A stretch of DNA of 64,000 nt, taken from assembly GCF_001514065.1 (NCBI RefSeq), contig NZ_KQ948425.1, forward strand, positions 302,067 through 366,066, in the 5' to 3' direction. Position numbers and translations under genes: made by a program. Every line of letters starts with the position of its first letter. Within the stretch, counting starts at the first letter, position 1. The notes below the pieces were generated by a model. The model was not told the DNA's origin. It saw only the letters and a program-made list of their open reading frames with translations, and did no database searches. The DNA is from Streptomyces antibioticus (GTDB taxonomy: Bacteria; Actinomycetota; Actinomycetes; Streptomycetales; Streptomycetaceae). This document shows, in pieces, positions 18,097-26,820 of this stretch.

Positions 18097-18879
18097 TCAT
18101 CCTGCTGTCGGGCTCTGCGGGACCTGCGCTCGCGCGAACCCGTTGCTCCGTTCCACTTTCGCCACGTGCAGCGTGTAGTTCCGGTACCACTGGGCTCGCC
18201 CGCGGTTTTGCGCCGCGCGGTGCTCGACGTTGGCCTGCCACTCCGTGAGGGCGTTGGCATCACGGAAGTAGCTGACGGTGATCCCCAGCCCGCCAGGAGT
18301 CTGCGCGTGGTCCATCCCCAGGTACCCGGGAACGTCCTTCACCAGGTCTTCCAAGTGTGCGCTGGTCTCGCTGTAGTCGCTCTGGTCCTGGGTCCGCACC
18401 GTAGTGAAGACGGCCGCGTAGTAGGGGGGCTCATGGGCCTGGACGGGCACGACAGGCGCTTCCGAGTGATCGCTCCTGGCGCCACCGCAAGGCGGGATGC
18501 GACGCCGCGCGTACACCTCTATTTCGATCTTCATCCGCGGGTCGGCGAGACCGCACATGAGCATCGTGGCGGCCGGCTGAACGTCGCCGAAGTAGCGGCG
18601 CAGGACCGGCCAGCAGAGTTCGAAGTCTTCGCGGTCGGGCAGGAGGTAGCGCACGCGCACCACGTCGGCGAAGGTGCACTGCGCCTCGGCCAGTGCGGCC
18701 TCGATGTTGCGCAGGCACTGCTCGGCCTGCTCCACCACGTCGTCGGAGATCGTCATGGTGGCGTAGTCGAACCCGGTCGTCCCGGACACATGCACCCAGT
18801 CGCCGTCAACCACAGCACGGGCATAGCCGATCTGCTCCTCAAAGGCCGAGCCGCTGAGGATCGCGCGTCGCTCTGTCAT
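18097..18879 (-). CDS. RidA-domain protein fused to an ABM monooxygenase-like domain
   Basis: A 260-residue protein. Residues about 5-128 are a RidA/YjgF/UK114 domain (VDGDWVHVSGTTGFDYAT, CLRNIEAALAEAQC, VVRVRYLLPDREDF, KIEIEVYARRRIP), a family that removes reactive enamines. Residues about 150-245 resemble the antibiotic biosynthesis monooxygenase dimeric barrel: YYAAVFTTVRTQDQSDYSE, YLGMDHAQTPGGLGITVSYF, WQANVEHRAAQNRG. The fusion implies linked detoxification steps, but no substrate can be named. The gene is divergent from a LysR regulator whose start is 72 bases away, the usual arrangement for LysR control of its target. Confidence 0.85.
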   Translation of the reverse strand: MTERRAILSGSAFEEQIGYARAVVDGDWVHVSGTTGFDYATMTISDDVVEQAEQCLRNIEAALAEAQCTFADVVRVRYLLPDREDFELCWPVLRRYFGDVQPAATMLMCGLADPRMKIEIEVYARRRIPPCGGARSDHSEAPVVPVQAHEPPYYAAVFTTVRTQDQSDYSETSAHLEDLVKDVPGYLGMDHAQTPGGLGITVSYFRDANALTEWQANVEHRAAQNRGRAQWYRNYTLHVAKVERSNGFARAQVPQSPTAG

Positions 18880-18951
18880 GCGCCGGACGCTAAATGAACA
18901 GCACTGATACGTCTAATACGGCCACATGCATGGTCTGATATCTCTGGGCGT
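18880..18951. promoter_or_regulatory. Divergent promoter/LysR target region
   Basis: The 72 bases between the RidA-ABM and LysR starts are clearly A/T richer than the surroundings. The hexamer CTGATA occurs twice in the same orientation (18904-18909 and 18935-18940), 31 bases or about three helical turns apart, flanking the palindrome ATGCAT. This spacing on one face of the helix suits LysR tetramer binding. No experimental support. Confidence 0.4.
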
Positions 18952-19860
18952 ATGGAGCGCCCCGAACTCCCCCTGCCGCAGCTGCACGCCTTCGTCGTGC
19001 TCGCAGAGGAACTACACTTCGGCCACGCGGCCGCCCGCCTGGGCATCGCCCAGCCGCCACTGAGCCAGCAGATCCGCCGCCTGGAGGACAAGGTCGGCCA
19101 CGCGCTGTTCACCCGCGCCCCGGGAAAGATCACCCTGACCCCGGCCGGCAGGGAACTGCTGCCCGCCGCTCGGCGGGCACTCACCGACCTCGCGGCCGGC
19201 CTGGCCACAGCCCGGGCCGTCGGCAGCGGCCAGGCAGGCCGCCTACGGATCGGCTTCGCCGCCTCCCTCGCCCTGACGATCCTGCCTGGCCTGCTGCGCA
19301 CCTTCCGTCACCAGTTTCCCGGCGTGCACCTGGACATCCATGAGATGACCACCGCTCCACAGATTGCCGCCCTGCACGACAAGACCATCGACGTCGGTCT
19401 GCTGCGCGAACCCCCCACCGACGAGACAGAGCTCGGCTTCAGGACGGTACTCAGCGAGCCCTTCGTGGCCGTGCTGCCGTTCACTCATCCTCTGGCTACC
19501 CAACGGACCGTAGAGCTTGCACAGTTGGCGGACTCGCCCTTCGTGCTGCTGCCCCGCTCGGTCGGCCCGACACTGCACGACCAGATCGTCGGCCTGTGCA
19601 CCGCAGCAGGGTTCACACCGCAGATAGTCCAGCACGCGGTGGAGTGGCAAACCGTGTGCGCCCTCGTGGAAACCGGCCTGGGCGTCTCCCTGGCCCCGGC
19701 GAGCATCCGACGCATCCGTCTGAAAGGCGTCGCCTTCCGCAGGATCGAACCCGGCGCCGCCCGCACACGAGTGGCCGTCGCCTGGCGCGAGAACGACCAT
19801 AATCCCCTGGTCAAACGCCTGCTGGCGACCATCAGCCAAGATCCCTCGGACAGGCCCTAA
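18952..19860 (+). CDS. LysR-family transcriptional regulator
   Basis: A 302-residue regulator. The winged helix-turn-helix is at residues 8-67 (ELHFGHAAARLGIAQPPLSQ, the classical LysR recognition region). The effector domain runs from about 92 to 295 and includes RIGFAASLALTILPGLLR and DVGLLREPPTDE, giving it a CatR/BenM-like flavour. It is divergent from the RidA-ABM gene, its probable target. A strong stem-loop follows at 19989-20018. Confidence 0.92.
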   Translation: MERPELPLPQLHAFVVLAEELHFGHAAARLGIAQPPLSQQIRRLEDKVGHALFTRAPGKITLTPAGRELLPAARRALTDLAAGLATARAVGSGQAGRLRIGFAASLALTILPGLLRTFRHQFPGVHLDIHEMTTAPQIAALHDKTIDVGLLREPPTDETELGFRTVLSEPFVAVLPFTHPLATQRTVELAQLADSPFVLLPRSVGPTLHDQIVGLCTAAGFTPQIVQHAVEWQTVCALVETGLGVSLAPASIRRIRLKGVAFRRIEPGAARTRVAVAWRENDHNPLVKRLLATISQDPSDRP

Positions 19861-19988
19861 TCAAGTCGTCCGTTTTCAGCTTGAGTCATTCTCTTCGGTG
19901 GCCCGCGCCGACGGAGTGAGGGTGCACAGACCGGGCTCGGCTTCGACGAGATGTCCGGCAGAACCTGACGCCGTCCCTTGGGCGGGCC

Positions 19989-20018
19989 GGGCGGGCCCGG
20001 ACGAACTCGGGCCCGCCC
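19989..20018 (+). terminator. Stem-loop terminator after the LysR gene
   Basis: GGGCGGGCCCG and its exact complement CGGGCCCGCCC are separated by the 8-base loop GACGAACT, giving an 11-bp perfect GC stem 130 bases after the LysR stop. There is no U-run, as is common for Streptomyces terminators. It could act bidirectionally for the ABM gene ending at 20107. Confidence 0.65.
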
Positions 20019-20106
20019 ACGTACGGTTACGGCGACATCCCCCGCCGGTTCGGCTTCGAGCCCCCTGCGGAGACTTGAACCCACGGCCCTTTGTGCACCC
20101 GTGCAG

Positions 20107-20430
20107 TCAGCGCAGCGCGGCCTTGTCGCCCGTGCCGTAGCCGAGCGGGCTGATGACGCGGATCTCGGGTTCGGCGGCGAGCAGTTCTCCCACCCGGCTC
20201 ATCGCTTCGGTGAGAAAGGGGGCCTGGCTGTGTATGTCGATGGCCTGCTGTGAGGTCCACTTCTCGACCAGCACCATGGTGAGCGGATCGGCGGCGTCCT
20301 CGTGTGCCGCGTAGGTGAGGCAGCCCGCGTCCTCGTGGGTTTGCGAGACCACCGACGCGATGACCTTCCGGGCCTCGTCCGCCCGCTCGGCGCGCAGACG
20401 CAGGGTACTGATCACGACTATGGATTCCAC
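20107..20430 (-). CDS. ABM-family (putative quinol) monooxygenase
   Basis: A 107-residue single-domain protein, starting at GTG 20430 with AGGAGG 7 bases upstream. VVISTLRLRAERADEARKVI, HEDAGCLTYAAHEDAADP, VLVEKWTSQQAIDIHSQ and APFLTEAMSRV are the hallmarks of the antibiotic biosynthesis monooxygenase / YgiN fold. Relatives oxidise quinols or polyketide aromatics without cofactor. The in-frame extension to 20832 has no ribosome site and was not used. No operon partner is visible. Confidence 0.85.
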   Translation of the reverse strand: MESIVVISTLRLRAERADEARKVIASVVSQTHEDAGCLTYAAHEDAADPLTMVLVEKWTSQQAIDIHSQAPFLTEAMSRVGELLAAEPEIRVISPLGYGTGDKAALR

Positions 20431-20976
20431 CGCTGGTCCTCCTCGCTGTACGCACCGGAAGATCCGGCGCGCAGCCACTGAAGCACGCATGCAGGTGTGC
20501 GCGGAACCCGCGTTATCGCAGGGTGGAAAAGGCCTGACCGGCTTGGCACGGCCATGGGCCTTGCCCCCGAAGACTGGACGCCTGTTCGTGTCGTTATGCG
20601 GCAAGCGCCTGGAAGGCTGACCGCTGCTCATAGGCGATCGGTGACTCCCGTCCGTTCGCCGAGTGCCGTCGCCGGTGCTGTAGCCAGTGGTCCAACGGAG
20701 AACCGGCAGGCGGCAGGCTCGGGCACCGTCGAAGCGGCGGGCGTCCCGAAGGGGCTCGCGTTTGAGGGTGGCATTGAGCACGACTCGGCGAGTGCACGCC
20801 CTGCCCCACAACGCCACCGGGAAGATCCCCAAGGCCCGCCCGCGCAGCCAGTACGGCTACATTCCGACCCGAGGCGTTCCCGGGGGCGGCGCGCCGTCGG
20901 CGGACCCGGCGCTGCTGGAGCGGCCCCTTCACGAGCGGCTCTCCGGCCACGGCCGACGCTCAAGGCGTGAGGCTGC
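20431..20976. other. Gap with gene scraps
   Basis: About 545 bases without an intact gene. It holds the transposase fragment listed at 20594-20695. A short plus-strand stretch near 20800-20850 (VHALPHNATGKIPKA) resembles the lysine loop near the end of AMP-forming acyl-CoA synthetases, but it is only about 20 residues long. Confidence 0.4.
20594..20695 (-). pseudogene. C-terminal fragment of an IS3-type transposase
   Basis: The minus strand encodes SPLDHWLQHRRRHSANGRES followed by PIAYEQRSAF and a stop. The RRRHSxxG..SP..YE signature is the end of the integrase core of IS3-family transposases. Nothing upstream in the frame belongs to the element and no inverted repeats are evident. A similar scrap from another part of such a transposase lies at 22.5 kb. 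Confidence 0.55.
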
Positions 20977-21825
20977 TCAGACGGTTTGCGGGAACAACGC
21001 GGTCGCGCTGCCCCACAGCGCCCCCGGGTTGAGACGCTCCGGGAACTTCTGCAGCATCGCGTTGAAGAACCCCAAGGCGTTGTCCTCCTGCGCGAGCAAC
21101 TCTGCCGCTGCATCCAGGTACGCGCGCGTCTCGGCAATTGCACGGTCCGCGTCGTCGTCGAGCTCTTTGTTCTTGTGGCCGGTGACGATGTGCCGCGGCT
21201 CGAGGGCGGCGACGATGTCAATGGCTTCGTGCCACTGCTTGATGCCGTCGCCGGCGGCTTCACGCAGGAACTGGTGCACGCCGTTGTAGAGGACGTCGCC
21301 GGCGATGACCAGGCCGAGCGCGGGCACATGCAGGACGCTGGTGTCCTCGGTATCGGAGTGCCCGACTTCGATGACGCGGAGCTTGTGTCCCTCCAGTTCG
21401 ATGACGCCGTGCACGGCACGGACGGCCGTCACGTCGGTCTGTGGAATCTGTCCGGGGAACAGCGCGTCCCAGAAGACCGGCCTCATTGCGACGTTCAGCT
21501 TCATCTGTTCGATGGTCCCCGGCGTAGCGACGAACCTTGCGCCGAAGCGCTCGGCCAGCTCTGCGCCGCCGAACCAGTGGTCGCCGTGACCGTGGGTGGC
21601 GAAGATGTGGGTCAGGTTCTTCCCGCTCGCCTCGACCCAGTCGCCGACCTGCTTGGTCTGCTCGATCGTCATAGGCGGGTCGACGAGTACGGCGTCCTCC
21701 TCTCCTGATACGAGGGTGATCGAGAGCGGAGAGAACATCCGCCTGTCGCCGTTGGGGACCAGCTCTCGGACGTTCTGCGGGATGGGCTCGGCGACGAACA
21801 CGTCGTACGTCAGCGGTGACGGCAT
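20977..21825 (-). CDS. MBL-fold metallo-hydrolase
   Basis: A 282-residue zinc hydrolase. The metal motif HGHGDHWFG is at residues 78-86, and further ligands are expected at GHSDTEDTS and TGHKNKELDD. FSPLSITLVSGEEDAVLVDP is the usual first strand pair. ATG 21825 is preceded by GAGGAGAAG. Relatives include lactonases and hydrolases of aromatic pollutants, but the substrate cannot be read from the sequence. It is divergent from an HxlR regulator across a region with an exact palindrome, so redox or xenobiotic induction through HxlR is likely. Confidence 0.9.
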   Translation of the reverse strand: MPSPLTYDVFVAEPIPQNVRELVPNGDRRMFSPLSITLVSGEEDAVLVDPPMTIEQTKQVGDWVEASGKNLTHIFATHGHGDHWFGGAELAERFGARFVATPGTIEQMKLNVAMRPVFWDALFPGQIPQTDVTAVRAVHGVIELEGHKLRVIEVGHSDTEDTSVLHVPALGLVIAGDVLYNGVHQFLREAAGDGIKQWHEAIDIVAALEPRHIVTGHKNKELDDDADRAIAETRAYLDAAAELLAQEDNALGFFNAMLQKFPERLNPGALWGSATALFPQTV

Positions 21826-21920
21826 GGCTGCTTCTCCTCGGGATGGTCCTGATCGACGCCGCCGTGGCCTGCGACCGTACGGCGACCCCTGGCTTCACTA
21901 TTTGACGCTAGCACGCTGGA

Positions 21921-21933
21921 TTCAAACTTTGAA
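21921..21933. promoter_or_regulatory. Palindromic operator between MBL hydrolase and HxlR genes
   Basis: TTCAAACTTTGAA is an exact inverted repeat around a central C, centred between the two divergent starts. A looser copy (TTCACTATTTGA) lies at 21896-21907. For the MBL gene a plausible minus-strand promoter, TTGAAT then 17 bases then AATAGT, overlaps the palindrome, so bound HxlR would block it. HxlR proteins bind similar AT-rich repeats. Confidence 0.55.
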
Positions 21934-21951
21934 GCCAGGTAAGCTCGTCGC

Positions 21952-22398
21952 ATGGATGCAATGCTGTTGCCGGCGAACAAGGCCTGCCCGATCGCGGGCA
22001 CCCTCACCGTCCTCGGTCAGAAGTGGAACCTGCTGCTTCTTCGAGAGGCCTTCCTGGGGAGCGCGAGATTCGCGGAGTTTCAGCGCATCGGCATCCCGAC
22101 GGCAACGCTGGGTGGGCGGCTGGAGGCATTGGTGGCTGCTGGACTCCTCGAGCGCTGGGCGTACCGGGACGAGGGGGAGCGCACGCGCGAGGAGTACCGA
22201 CTGACCCAAGCCGGGCGTGACGCGCTCCCCATCCTGGCCGCGTTGGCGCAGTGGGGTGAGACGCACCTGGAACTCGGCGACAGCCCCCAGGTCGGATTCG
22301 TCTCCGCGTCGAGCGGCCGCCGGGCGCGCCTGGAGTTCGTCGACGACAATGGTGACCTTGTCGAGGCCGATGACGTCCGTGTCGCCCGTGCCGAATAG
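21952..22398 (+). CDS. HxlR-family winged-helix regulator
   Basis: A 148-residue regulator with the HxlR pattern: an N-terminal Cys (KACPIAGTLTVLGQKWNLLL, Cys12), LREAFLGSARFAEFQRIGIP, LGGRLEALVAAGLLER and the wing REEYRLTQAGR. The single N-terminal cysteine is the usual redox or aldehyde sensor in this family. The C-terminal 40 residues extend beyond the basic domain, as often seen in actinobacteria. It probably represses the divergent MBL hydrolase gene. Confidence 0.92.
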   Translation: MDAMLLPANKACPIAGTLTVLGQKWNLLLLREAFLGSARFAEFQRIGIPTATLGGRLEALVAAGLLERWAYRDEGERTREEYRLTQAGRDALPILAALAQWGETHLELGDSPQVGFVSASSGRRARLEFVDDNGDLVEADDVRVARAE

Positions 22399-22695
22399 AC
22401 GACAGTTGACCGGATGCGCCGACTGGCATGTCAACCCATGCGGAGCACCTGCACACCGAAGAGAGCCGCACCGCGATCGGTAGCGTCGGCGACGCCTACG
22501 GCAACGCACTCATGGACATGACCATGGGCCGATACGAGACCGAGTGCATCCGCAGCAGCAACTTCCCTTCCTTGCGCTCACGCCCCACTGCCCGGCGGAC
22601 ACGCCACCCCAGCGGTCTGGACTCCCGGCCGACCAGCGGGGGCACGGGGTCTGACACCAGAACTCGACTGCTTCCGGCGAAGAAAGTGCTCACCT
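22399..22695. other. Gap holding a transposase scrap and the broken end of a regulator
   Basis: No intact gene. Besides the IS3-type fragment at 22452-22560, the remaining bases show no recognisable coding signal. The missing DNA-binding part of the adjacent ArsR-type pseudogene should lie here and has been replaced. Confidence 0.4.
22452..22560 (+). pseudogene. IS3-type transposase fragment (catalytic core)
   Basis: The plus strand encodes SRTAIGSVGDAYGNALMDM followed by YETECIRSSNFP, matching the conserved IS3 segment around GSVGDxYDNALAES.IGLYKTE. One catalytic-region residue has changed (YGN for YDN). It is only about 35 residues long and abuts the truncated ArsR-type gene, suggesting an insertion that cut it and then decayed. 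Confidence 0.6.
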
Positions 22696-23526
22696 TGCTG
22701 CATCCGCCGACGGCCGTCCTGAGCACCGCAGCCCTGGTGCGTCCCAGCAGGTCGTCAAGTGACTGCGCGGTGGGCTGGCCGACGCCCTCCCACAGCACGG
22801 TGTCGAGCGAGGTCCCGCTCAGGCTGGGGACGGCCAGGGTGGGTGCCCGGTCCGGGTCCAGTGGCGGAGACAGAAGTTGAATCTGCGGTGTGGAGAACAT
22901 CGTCGGCGCGATGACAAGACCTCGCCCGTTCAGGTGGATGTCCTCATCATGCCGGTGGGCCACCTCGAGCACAGGCGGGCGCCAGCGGACCAACGGGCCG
23001 CAGGCTGTGGTGAAGAGCTGCTCGACCCCGCCGTCGGCCATCATGCTCACGAACGCGCTACGGACCTCGCTCAGATGGGAGCGCACCCTGCTCCAGTAGG
23101 GGCGACGGTGACGCTGTGGCAGGCTCGCAGTGCCGCGGCGACTTGGAGGCGAGCTTCCCGGTCGCCGTCCATCAGATTGCGGGCCCAGGAACGGTGGGTG
23201 GGATGGAAGGCGAGGTTCTCCAGTTCGAGGCGCATCAGGGCCCGGGGAGCCGCCATCAGGTTGTCCACGGCCTCGTCGACGGATGCCGTGTCACCCATCA
23301 GGCTCATCGCGTCGATCAGCGGACCGCGCATGGGCATCAACGCGGCCAGCGGGCCGGCCTGTTCGCCCAGCCTGCCCTGCGCCGACGCCCGCCAGCGACG
23401 GAATACGAGACGGGCGTCGCGGTCCTTCAACAGCCGCACACTGTCAAACGTCTCCGCCGCCACGCCGATCGTCGTGGCCACGCGAGTCCGCGCCAGGTCC
23501 TCCGCCGTGAAGTGAATGCGTTTCAC
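22680..23526 (-). pseudogene. ArsR-type (DUF5937) regulator, frameshifted and truncated
   Basis: From GTG 23526 the minus strand encodes VKRIHFTAEDLARTRVATT…, a helical N-terminal region (DUF5937-like). At about 23096 a one-base deletion shifts VTVAP(Y) into another frame; the continuation WSRVRSHLSEVRSAF leads on with RWRPPVLEVAHRHDEDIHL, GRGLVIAPTMFS and DDLLGRTRAAVLRTAV. Intact relatives then have an ArsR winged helix, but similarity stops near 22690. The gene is thus dead twice over: frameshift and loss of the DNA-binding domain. Confidence 0.7.
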
Positions 23527-24046
23527 CGAGCGTCCCGTCGTCGCGTCACTGTCTGGCCCCAGCGGTCTCAGCCCGGCTCGGCAATCACACAACGATCGAT
23601 CAGGCCGCAGCCGGTCGGCCCTGGGTGGGTGCAGCTCCTGCAGATCGCGTGATCGCCGTGCGCCTGACCGGCGAAGACCGCCGCATCATCCTCAACATCG
23701 GGCTCCTCGCCACCGCGGCTGTGACCGTCTGGCGGGCCACCGGACGGTGACCGGCCCCCTCGTCGCAGACCGGTGGTGCTGAGGATCCGATGAGTCCGGC
23801 TCGCCGGCAGCGCGAGATGGGCAGCAGTGGTGTTGTCCACGACCTGAGGATCAGGATCGCAGAGAACCTGTTCCAGCAACGCCTGCGTGATGTGGGGGCG
23901 TATGCCTCCTCCAGGTGGTCGACGCCGATCGGCACCTCGCGGTCGCCCCTTTCGCGGACGAAGTGGGCGTGAGCATCGCGGATGGCCGGACCGGAACCGT
24001 CTGCCGTCCTGTTCCGCATCCGTTTGCCGCCGAATTGCGCCGCCCG
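23527..24046. other. Degenerate stretch without intact gene
   Basis: Several long frames exist on both strands but none has a start with ribosome site and a recognisable domain. A plus-strand piece near 23640-23750 (VIAVRLTGEDRRIILNIGLL…VTVWRATGR, then stop) has amphipathic, natural-looking composition, and a minus-strand piece near 23820-23930 (HITQALLEQVLCDPDPQVVD) likewise. I cannot assign either. Probably eroded genes. Confidence 0.35.
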
Positions 24047-24835
24047 TCATACGAGTTGGTAGCCGCGCAGGTTGCTGAGTTGCAGATAGCAGTTCTGCAG
24101 GGAGCCCGAAGTGTCGCCCAGGGAGCGGTAGATGCCCCACTTGGGGCGCACGCGGTCGGCGAGGAAGGTGTCGATGCCGGTGCGGGACTTGTCGATGACG
24201 GTGGTCGAGCCGTTCTTGAGGATCCAGCGCAGGGAGCCCGCCGAGCCGTTGCCGATCTTGATCTGGAAGTCCACGTCGATCCAGCGGTCCTGGAGGGGTT
24301 CCAGTTCGGTGCGGCCGACGAGGATGTCGTCGGTGAATTGCTTGAGTTCGATGGTCTGCACGCCGTTCACGCGGCGCAAGGACTGCACGACGATGGGCGA
24401 GGAGCCGGTGCCGGGCTGTTTCATCTGCATGATGTGAGTGAAGCTCGTGGTTGCCTTCAGGGAGCTCGGTATGTACATCGAGTATGTGAGGCGCCACGAC
24501 TGGCCTTCAGTCCACCGGAGGTAGTTGCTGCCGCTGCCGAGGCGCAGGCCGGTGACCTCGTGGCGCTGCCGGTCGGTGGAGGTGTCGCGGTCGACGGTGT
24601 GCATGGTGAAGCGCCAGTTGTTGCCCGTGGTGTAGATGTGCGGGGCGCCGGAGGGGTGGGAGCCGGCGCGGTCGTCCTCGACGGTCTCGAAGGCGCCGAG
24701 TCCGTCGCCGCTCGCCGAGGGAGACCACTTCAGCTGCCAGGAGGCGGCGTGCGCGGGAGCGGCGGGGAGGCCGACCGTCGCGGCGGCCGCGCCGCCGAGT
24801 GCGTAGCCGAGGAGCTTCCTTCGCGTGGTGCTCAT
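24047..24835 (-). CDS. Tat-exported polysaccharide-lyase-like protein
   Basis: A 262-residue exported protein. The N terminus MSTTRRKLLGYALGGAAAAT is a twin-arginine signal with cleavage near PAHAAS at about residue 31. The mature 230 residues have alternating strands and aromatic-rich motifs (WQLKWSPSASGDGLGAF, NYLRWTEGQSWRLTYSMYIP, TSFTHIMQMKQPGTG, WIDVDFQIKIG) that recall the concanavalin-like jelly roll of heparinase-I/alginate-lyase-type polysaccharide lyases. The family assignment is from fold-level impression; catalytic residues are not certain. No sugar transporter is adjacent. Confidence 0.7.
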   Translation of the reverse strand: MSTTRRKLLGYALGGAAAATVGLPAAPAHAASWQLKWSPSASGDGLGAFETVEDDRAGSHPSGAPHIYTTGNNWRFTMHTVDRDTSTDRQRHEVTGLRLGSGSNYLRWTEGQSWRLTYSMYIPSSLKATTSFTHIMQMKQPGTGSSPIVVQSLRRVNGVQTIELKQFTDDILVGRTELEPLQDRWIDVDFQIKIGNGSAGSLRWILKNGSTTVIDKSRTGIDTFLADRVRPKWGIYRSLGDTSGSLQNCYLQLSNLRGYQLV

Positions 24836-25122
24836 GAGCGTTCACCTCGTCGTGAGCCGGGGGGTGGCGGTGCGCGGGGACGCGGGAGGGTCACCTACCC
24901 AACACGTTCAGGTATGTGACGGTCGTTCAGTCACACGTCCGTCGACGGGCTTCAGGGTGCCGTCATGACGGGTCCGGGTCAATGGTCCAGACCGATCGGC
25001 ACACACCCCGGGGTTCACTTCCGGCCAACCGCTCCTCGCCGCAGCACCGTTGAGGCGGGGCGTCTTCCGTGCCCCGCCCCGGCCGGTTCAGCCCTCCGCG
25101 CACCGGCGGGCGCCACGCCCTG
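24836..25122. other. Intergenic, probable promoter of the secreted protein
   Basis: 287 bases with no coding signal. Directly upstream of the Tat protein start lies a weak ribosome site (GAGGTGAACG). Repeats of CACACGTCCGTC-like sequence are not convincing operators. Confidence 0.3.
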
Positions 25123-25422
25123 TCACTTCTCGTCCGGGTAGTCCCAGTTCAGGTCGATGCGGGCCTTCGGCGCGACGGCGCCGATCGACTGGGTGACGTC
25201 GGACTCGAACTGCTCGGACCATCTCCCGAACCGGGTGATGATGATCGGTCCGTACTCACTGCTCGTCAGAACCTTGGGCGGGTCATGGAAAACACCCACA
25301 TACATCCACGACTCGATCCCGTGCTCCTTGAACAGTTCTTCCAATGTCGCCCCCACCGCGTCGGCTTCCTCGGCGGAGGCAAGGTTCTCGATGTCGAGGT
25401 AGAGATGGATGTTCACAGACAT
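25123..25422 (-). CDS. Small conserved-looking protein of unknown function
   Basis: A 99-residue acidic protein starting MSVNIHLYLDIENLASAEEA with the codon bias of neighbouring genes. It alternates strands and helices (NIHLYLDIENL, AVGATLEELFKEHG, WMYVGVFHDPP, GPIIITRFGRWSEQFESDV). The size and acidity resemble immunity or adaptor proteins, but I recognise no family. No toxin gene is beside it, and it stands alone between the secreted protein and a dead TetR gene. Confidence 0.6.
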   Translation of the reverse strand: MSVNIHLYLDIENLASAEEADAVGATLEELFKEHGIESWMYVGVFHDPPKVLTSSEYGPIIITRFGRWSEQFESDVTQSIGAVAPKARIDLNWDYPDEK

Positions 25423-25572
25423 ACGCCCACCCTAAAGGTGGCCGGACAGCGACTCGTCGGGCCCCAGAGGTAAAGATCCACGAGGCCACTGAAAGCCAAG
25501 GAGAGCAGCGCGGCGGGCCGACCACGTGAGCCGATCCGCGTCCGCCACCCCAGCCGGCCAAACCGATCAACC

Positions 25573-26218
25573 CCGGGCCGGCAGAGCGCGAGAGCGCCCA
25601 CCATCTCCGGGTCGACGCCGCGCAAGGCGCAGCAGACCCGAAGCGCCCTGGCCGCCGCGGCGGCGGAGCTGATCCTGGAACACAGGCTGACAGCCACCAC
25701 GGTCGAGGCGATCGCGGAGCGGGCCGACGTCACCCACCGCACCTTCAGCCGGCACTTCTCCGGCAAGGACGCTGCCGCCTTCGACTTCGCCCGGGGTGAC
25801 GGCGACCGCATCAATGCCCTGCTGCGCGGCCGACCGGCGGCCGAGCCGACACTGCTCGCGTACCGGCGGGCTGTACGCGCGCGGCTCGCCGACCAGGAAA
25901 ACCCCGCCCGCCATCCGCGCCCACGCATACGGCAGCTGCTGCCTGGTGGACACCGAGCCCGACCTCTTCGCCGCCTACGAACGCATCTGGGCCGACGCCC
26001 AGGAGGAGTCGACGCCCGTCGCCGTGGACACGGCCGCCGGAGGCCTCACCGCCGCGCTGCGCGTCCGGGCGCGTGGCGGACGAGGCCACGACTCGGCAGC
26101 AGTGGACCTGGCCGCCCTGGTGGACTGGGCCTACGATCCCCGGATCTCGGAGGCCGCCACTGCGGTCGCCGAACCCCCTCTCGAACAGTGCGAACAGCAA
26201 CAGCACATGAGCACCATC
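25573..26218 (+). pseudogene. TetR-family regulator, frameshifted
   Basis: The plus strand encodes a TetR helix-turn-helix (KAQQTRSALAAAAAELILEH, VEAIAERADVTHRTFSRHF) from about 25615. At about 25943 the frame shifts by one base: the expected LVDTEPDLFAAYERIWADAQEE continues in another frame to EPPLEQCEQQQ near 26205. No start codon with a ribosome site is evident upstream, and the frameshift separates DNA-binding and ligand domains. Its former target is unknown. Confidence 0.65.
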
Positions 26219-26820
26219 GAGAACACTGAACTCACCCCGGTCCGCACCCTCTACGCCGCGCCGTCGACCCCCGCGTCACCTCGCGGTCGCGAGATCCTCG
26301 CGCGTGCGATGAGACGCCCGGGTGTACGACATCGGCGAGAACGGCGATTGTTCGGTGGGCGCGCTGATCTGGGACAGCACCGCGGATCTTGTCAGCGCCG
26401 TCGGCCAGTGGCCGCACGCCAAGGCGTCCTTCGCCACACAACGAGTCAAGCAGGAAGCCGCCGCGGACGTCATCGTGTTGCCCCACAGCGAGGACCTGCA
26501 CCAGGTCAACCTCGGCTGGCATCCCCGCGCCGAGGACCTGCTGTGGCAGCCCGAGCTGCAACCGGGCAAGCGCTCACAGAAGGGCGCCGCCAACGTCCGC
26601 TACCGCAATCCCGTCAAAGCCGCAGCCATGCACACCTGCGTGGACTCCTCAGTACCCATGTGCCGTGACTTCGGGTGGGTTACGCGTTCTCAGACCTACG
26701 GCCGCTCTCGCCCTGCGGGGGCAGGGATCCTTCACTGTCTCGAGGACCCCTGCCCCACAAGGACCGGCCTTGCAGGCGACGCCTGCTCAGCACGAGGGCG
26801 CCGACCGATGAACGGTACGG
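26219..26820. pseudogene. Unidentified coding remnant
   Basis: A plus-strand frame from about 26322 to 26660 (YDIGENGDCSVGALIWDSTA, VIVLPHSEDLHQVNLGWHP) has protein-like composition but lacks a start and matches nothing I can name. Just before it, at 26207, MSTIENTELTPVRTLYAA looks like the beginning of another small protein that loses frame within 20 residues. I treat the 600 bases as eroded genes. Confidence 0.35.

Noticed and set aside
20050-20095. T-arm-like sequence of a tRNA (GGGTTCAAGTCTCC on the minus strand)
   Set aside because: The arm does not pair properly and no D-arm, anticodon or acceptor stem can be drawn around it, so it is not called as a tRNA or attachment site.
20790-20860. 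Possible end of an AMP-binding acyl-CoA synthetase (LPHNATGK)
   Set aside because: Only about 20 residues; the K-containing loop alone is too short to call a remnant with confidence.
26322-26660. Possible transposase (YDIGENGD… resembling an ISAzo13-type segment)
   Set aside because: Only the first few residues resemble that family and later motifs are missing, so it was left as an unidentified remnant.
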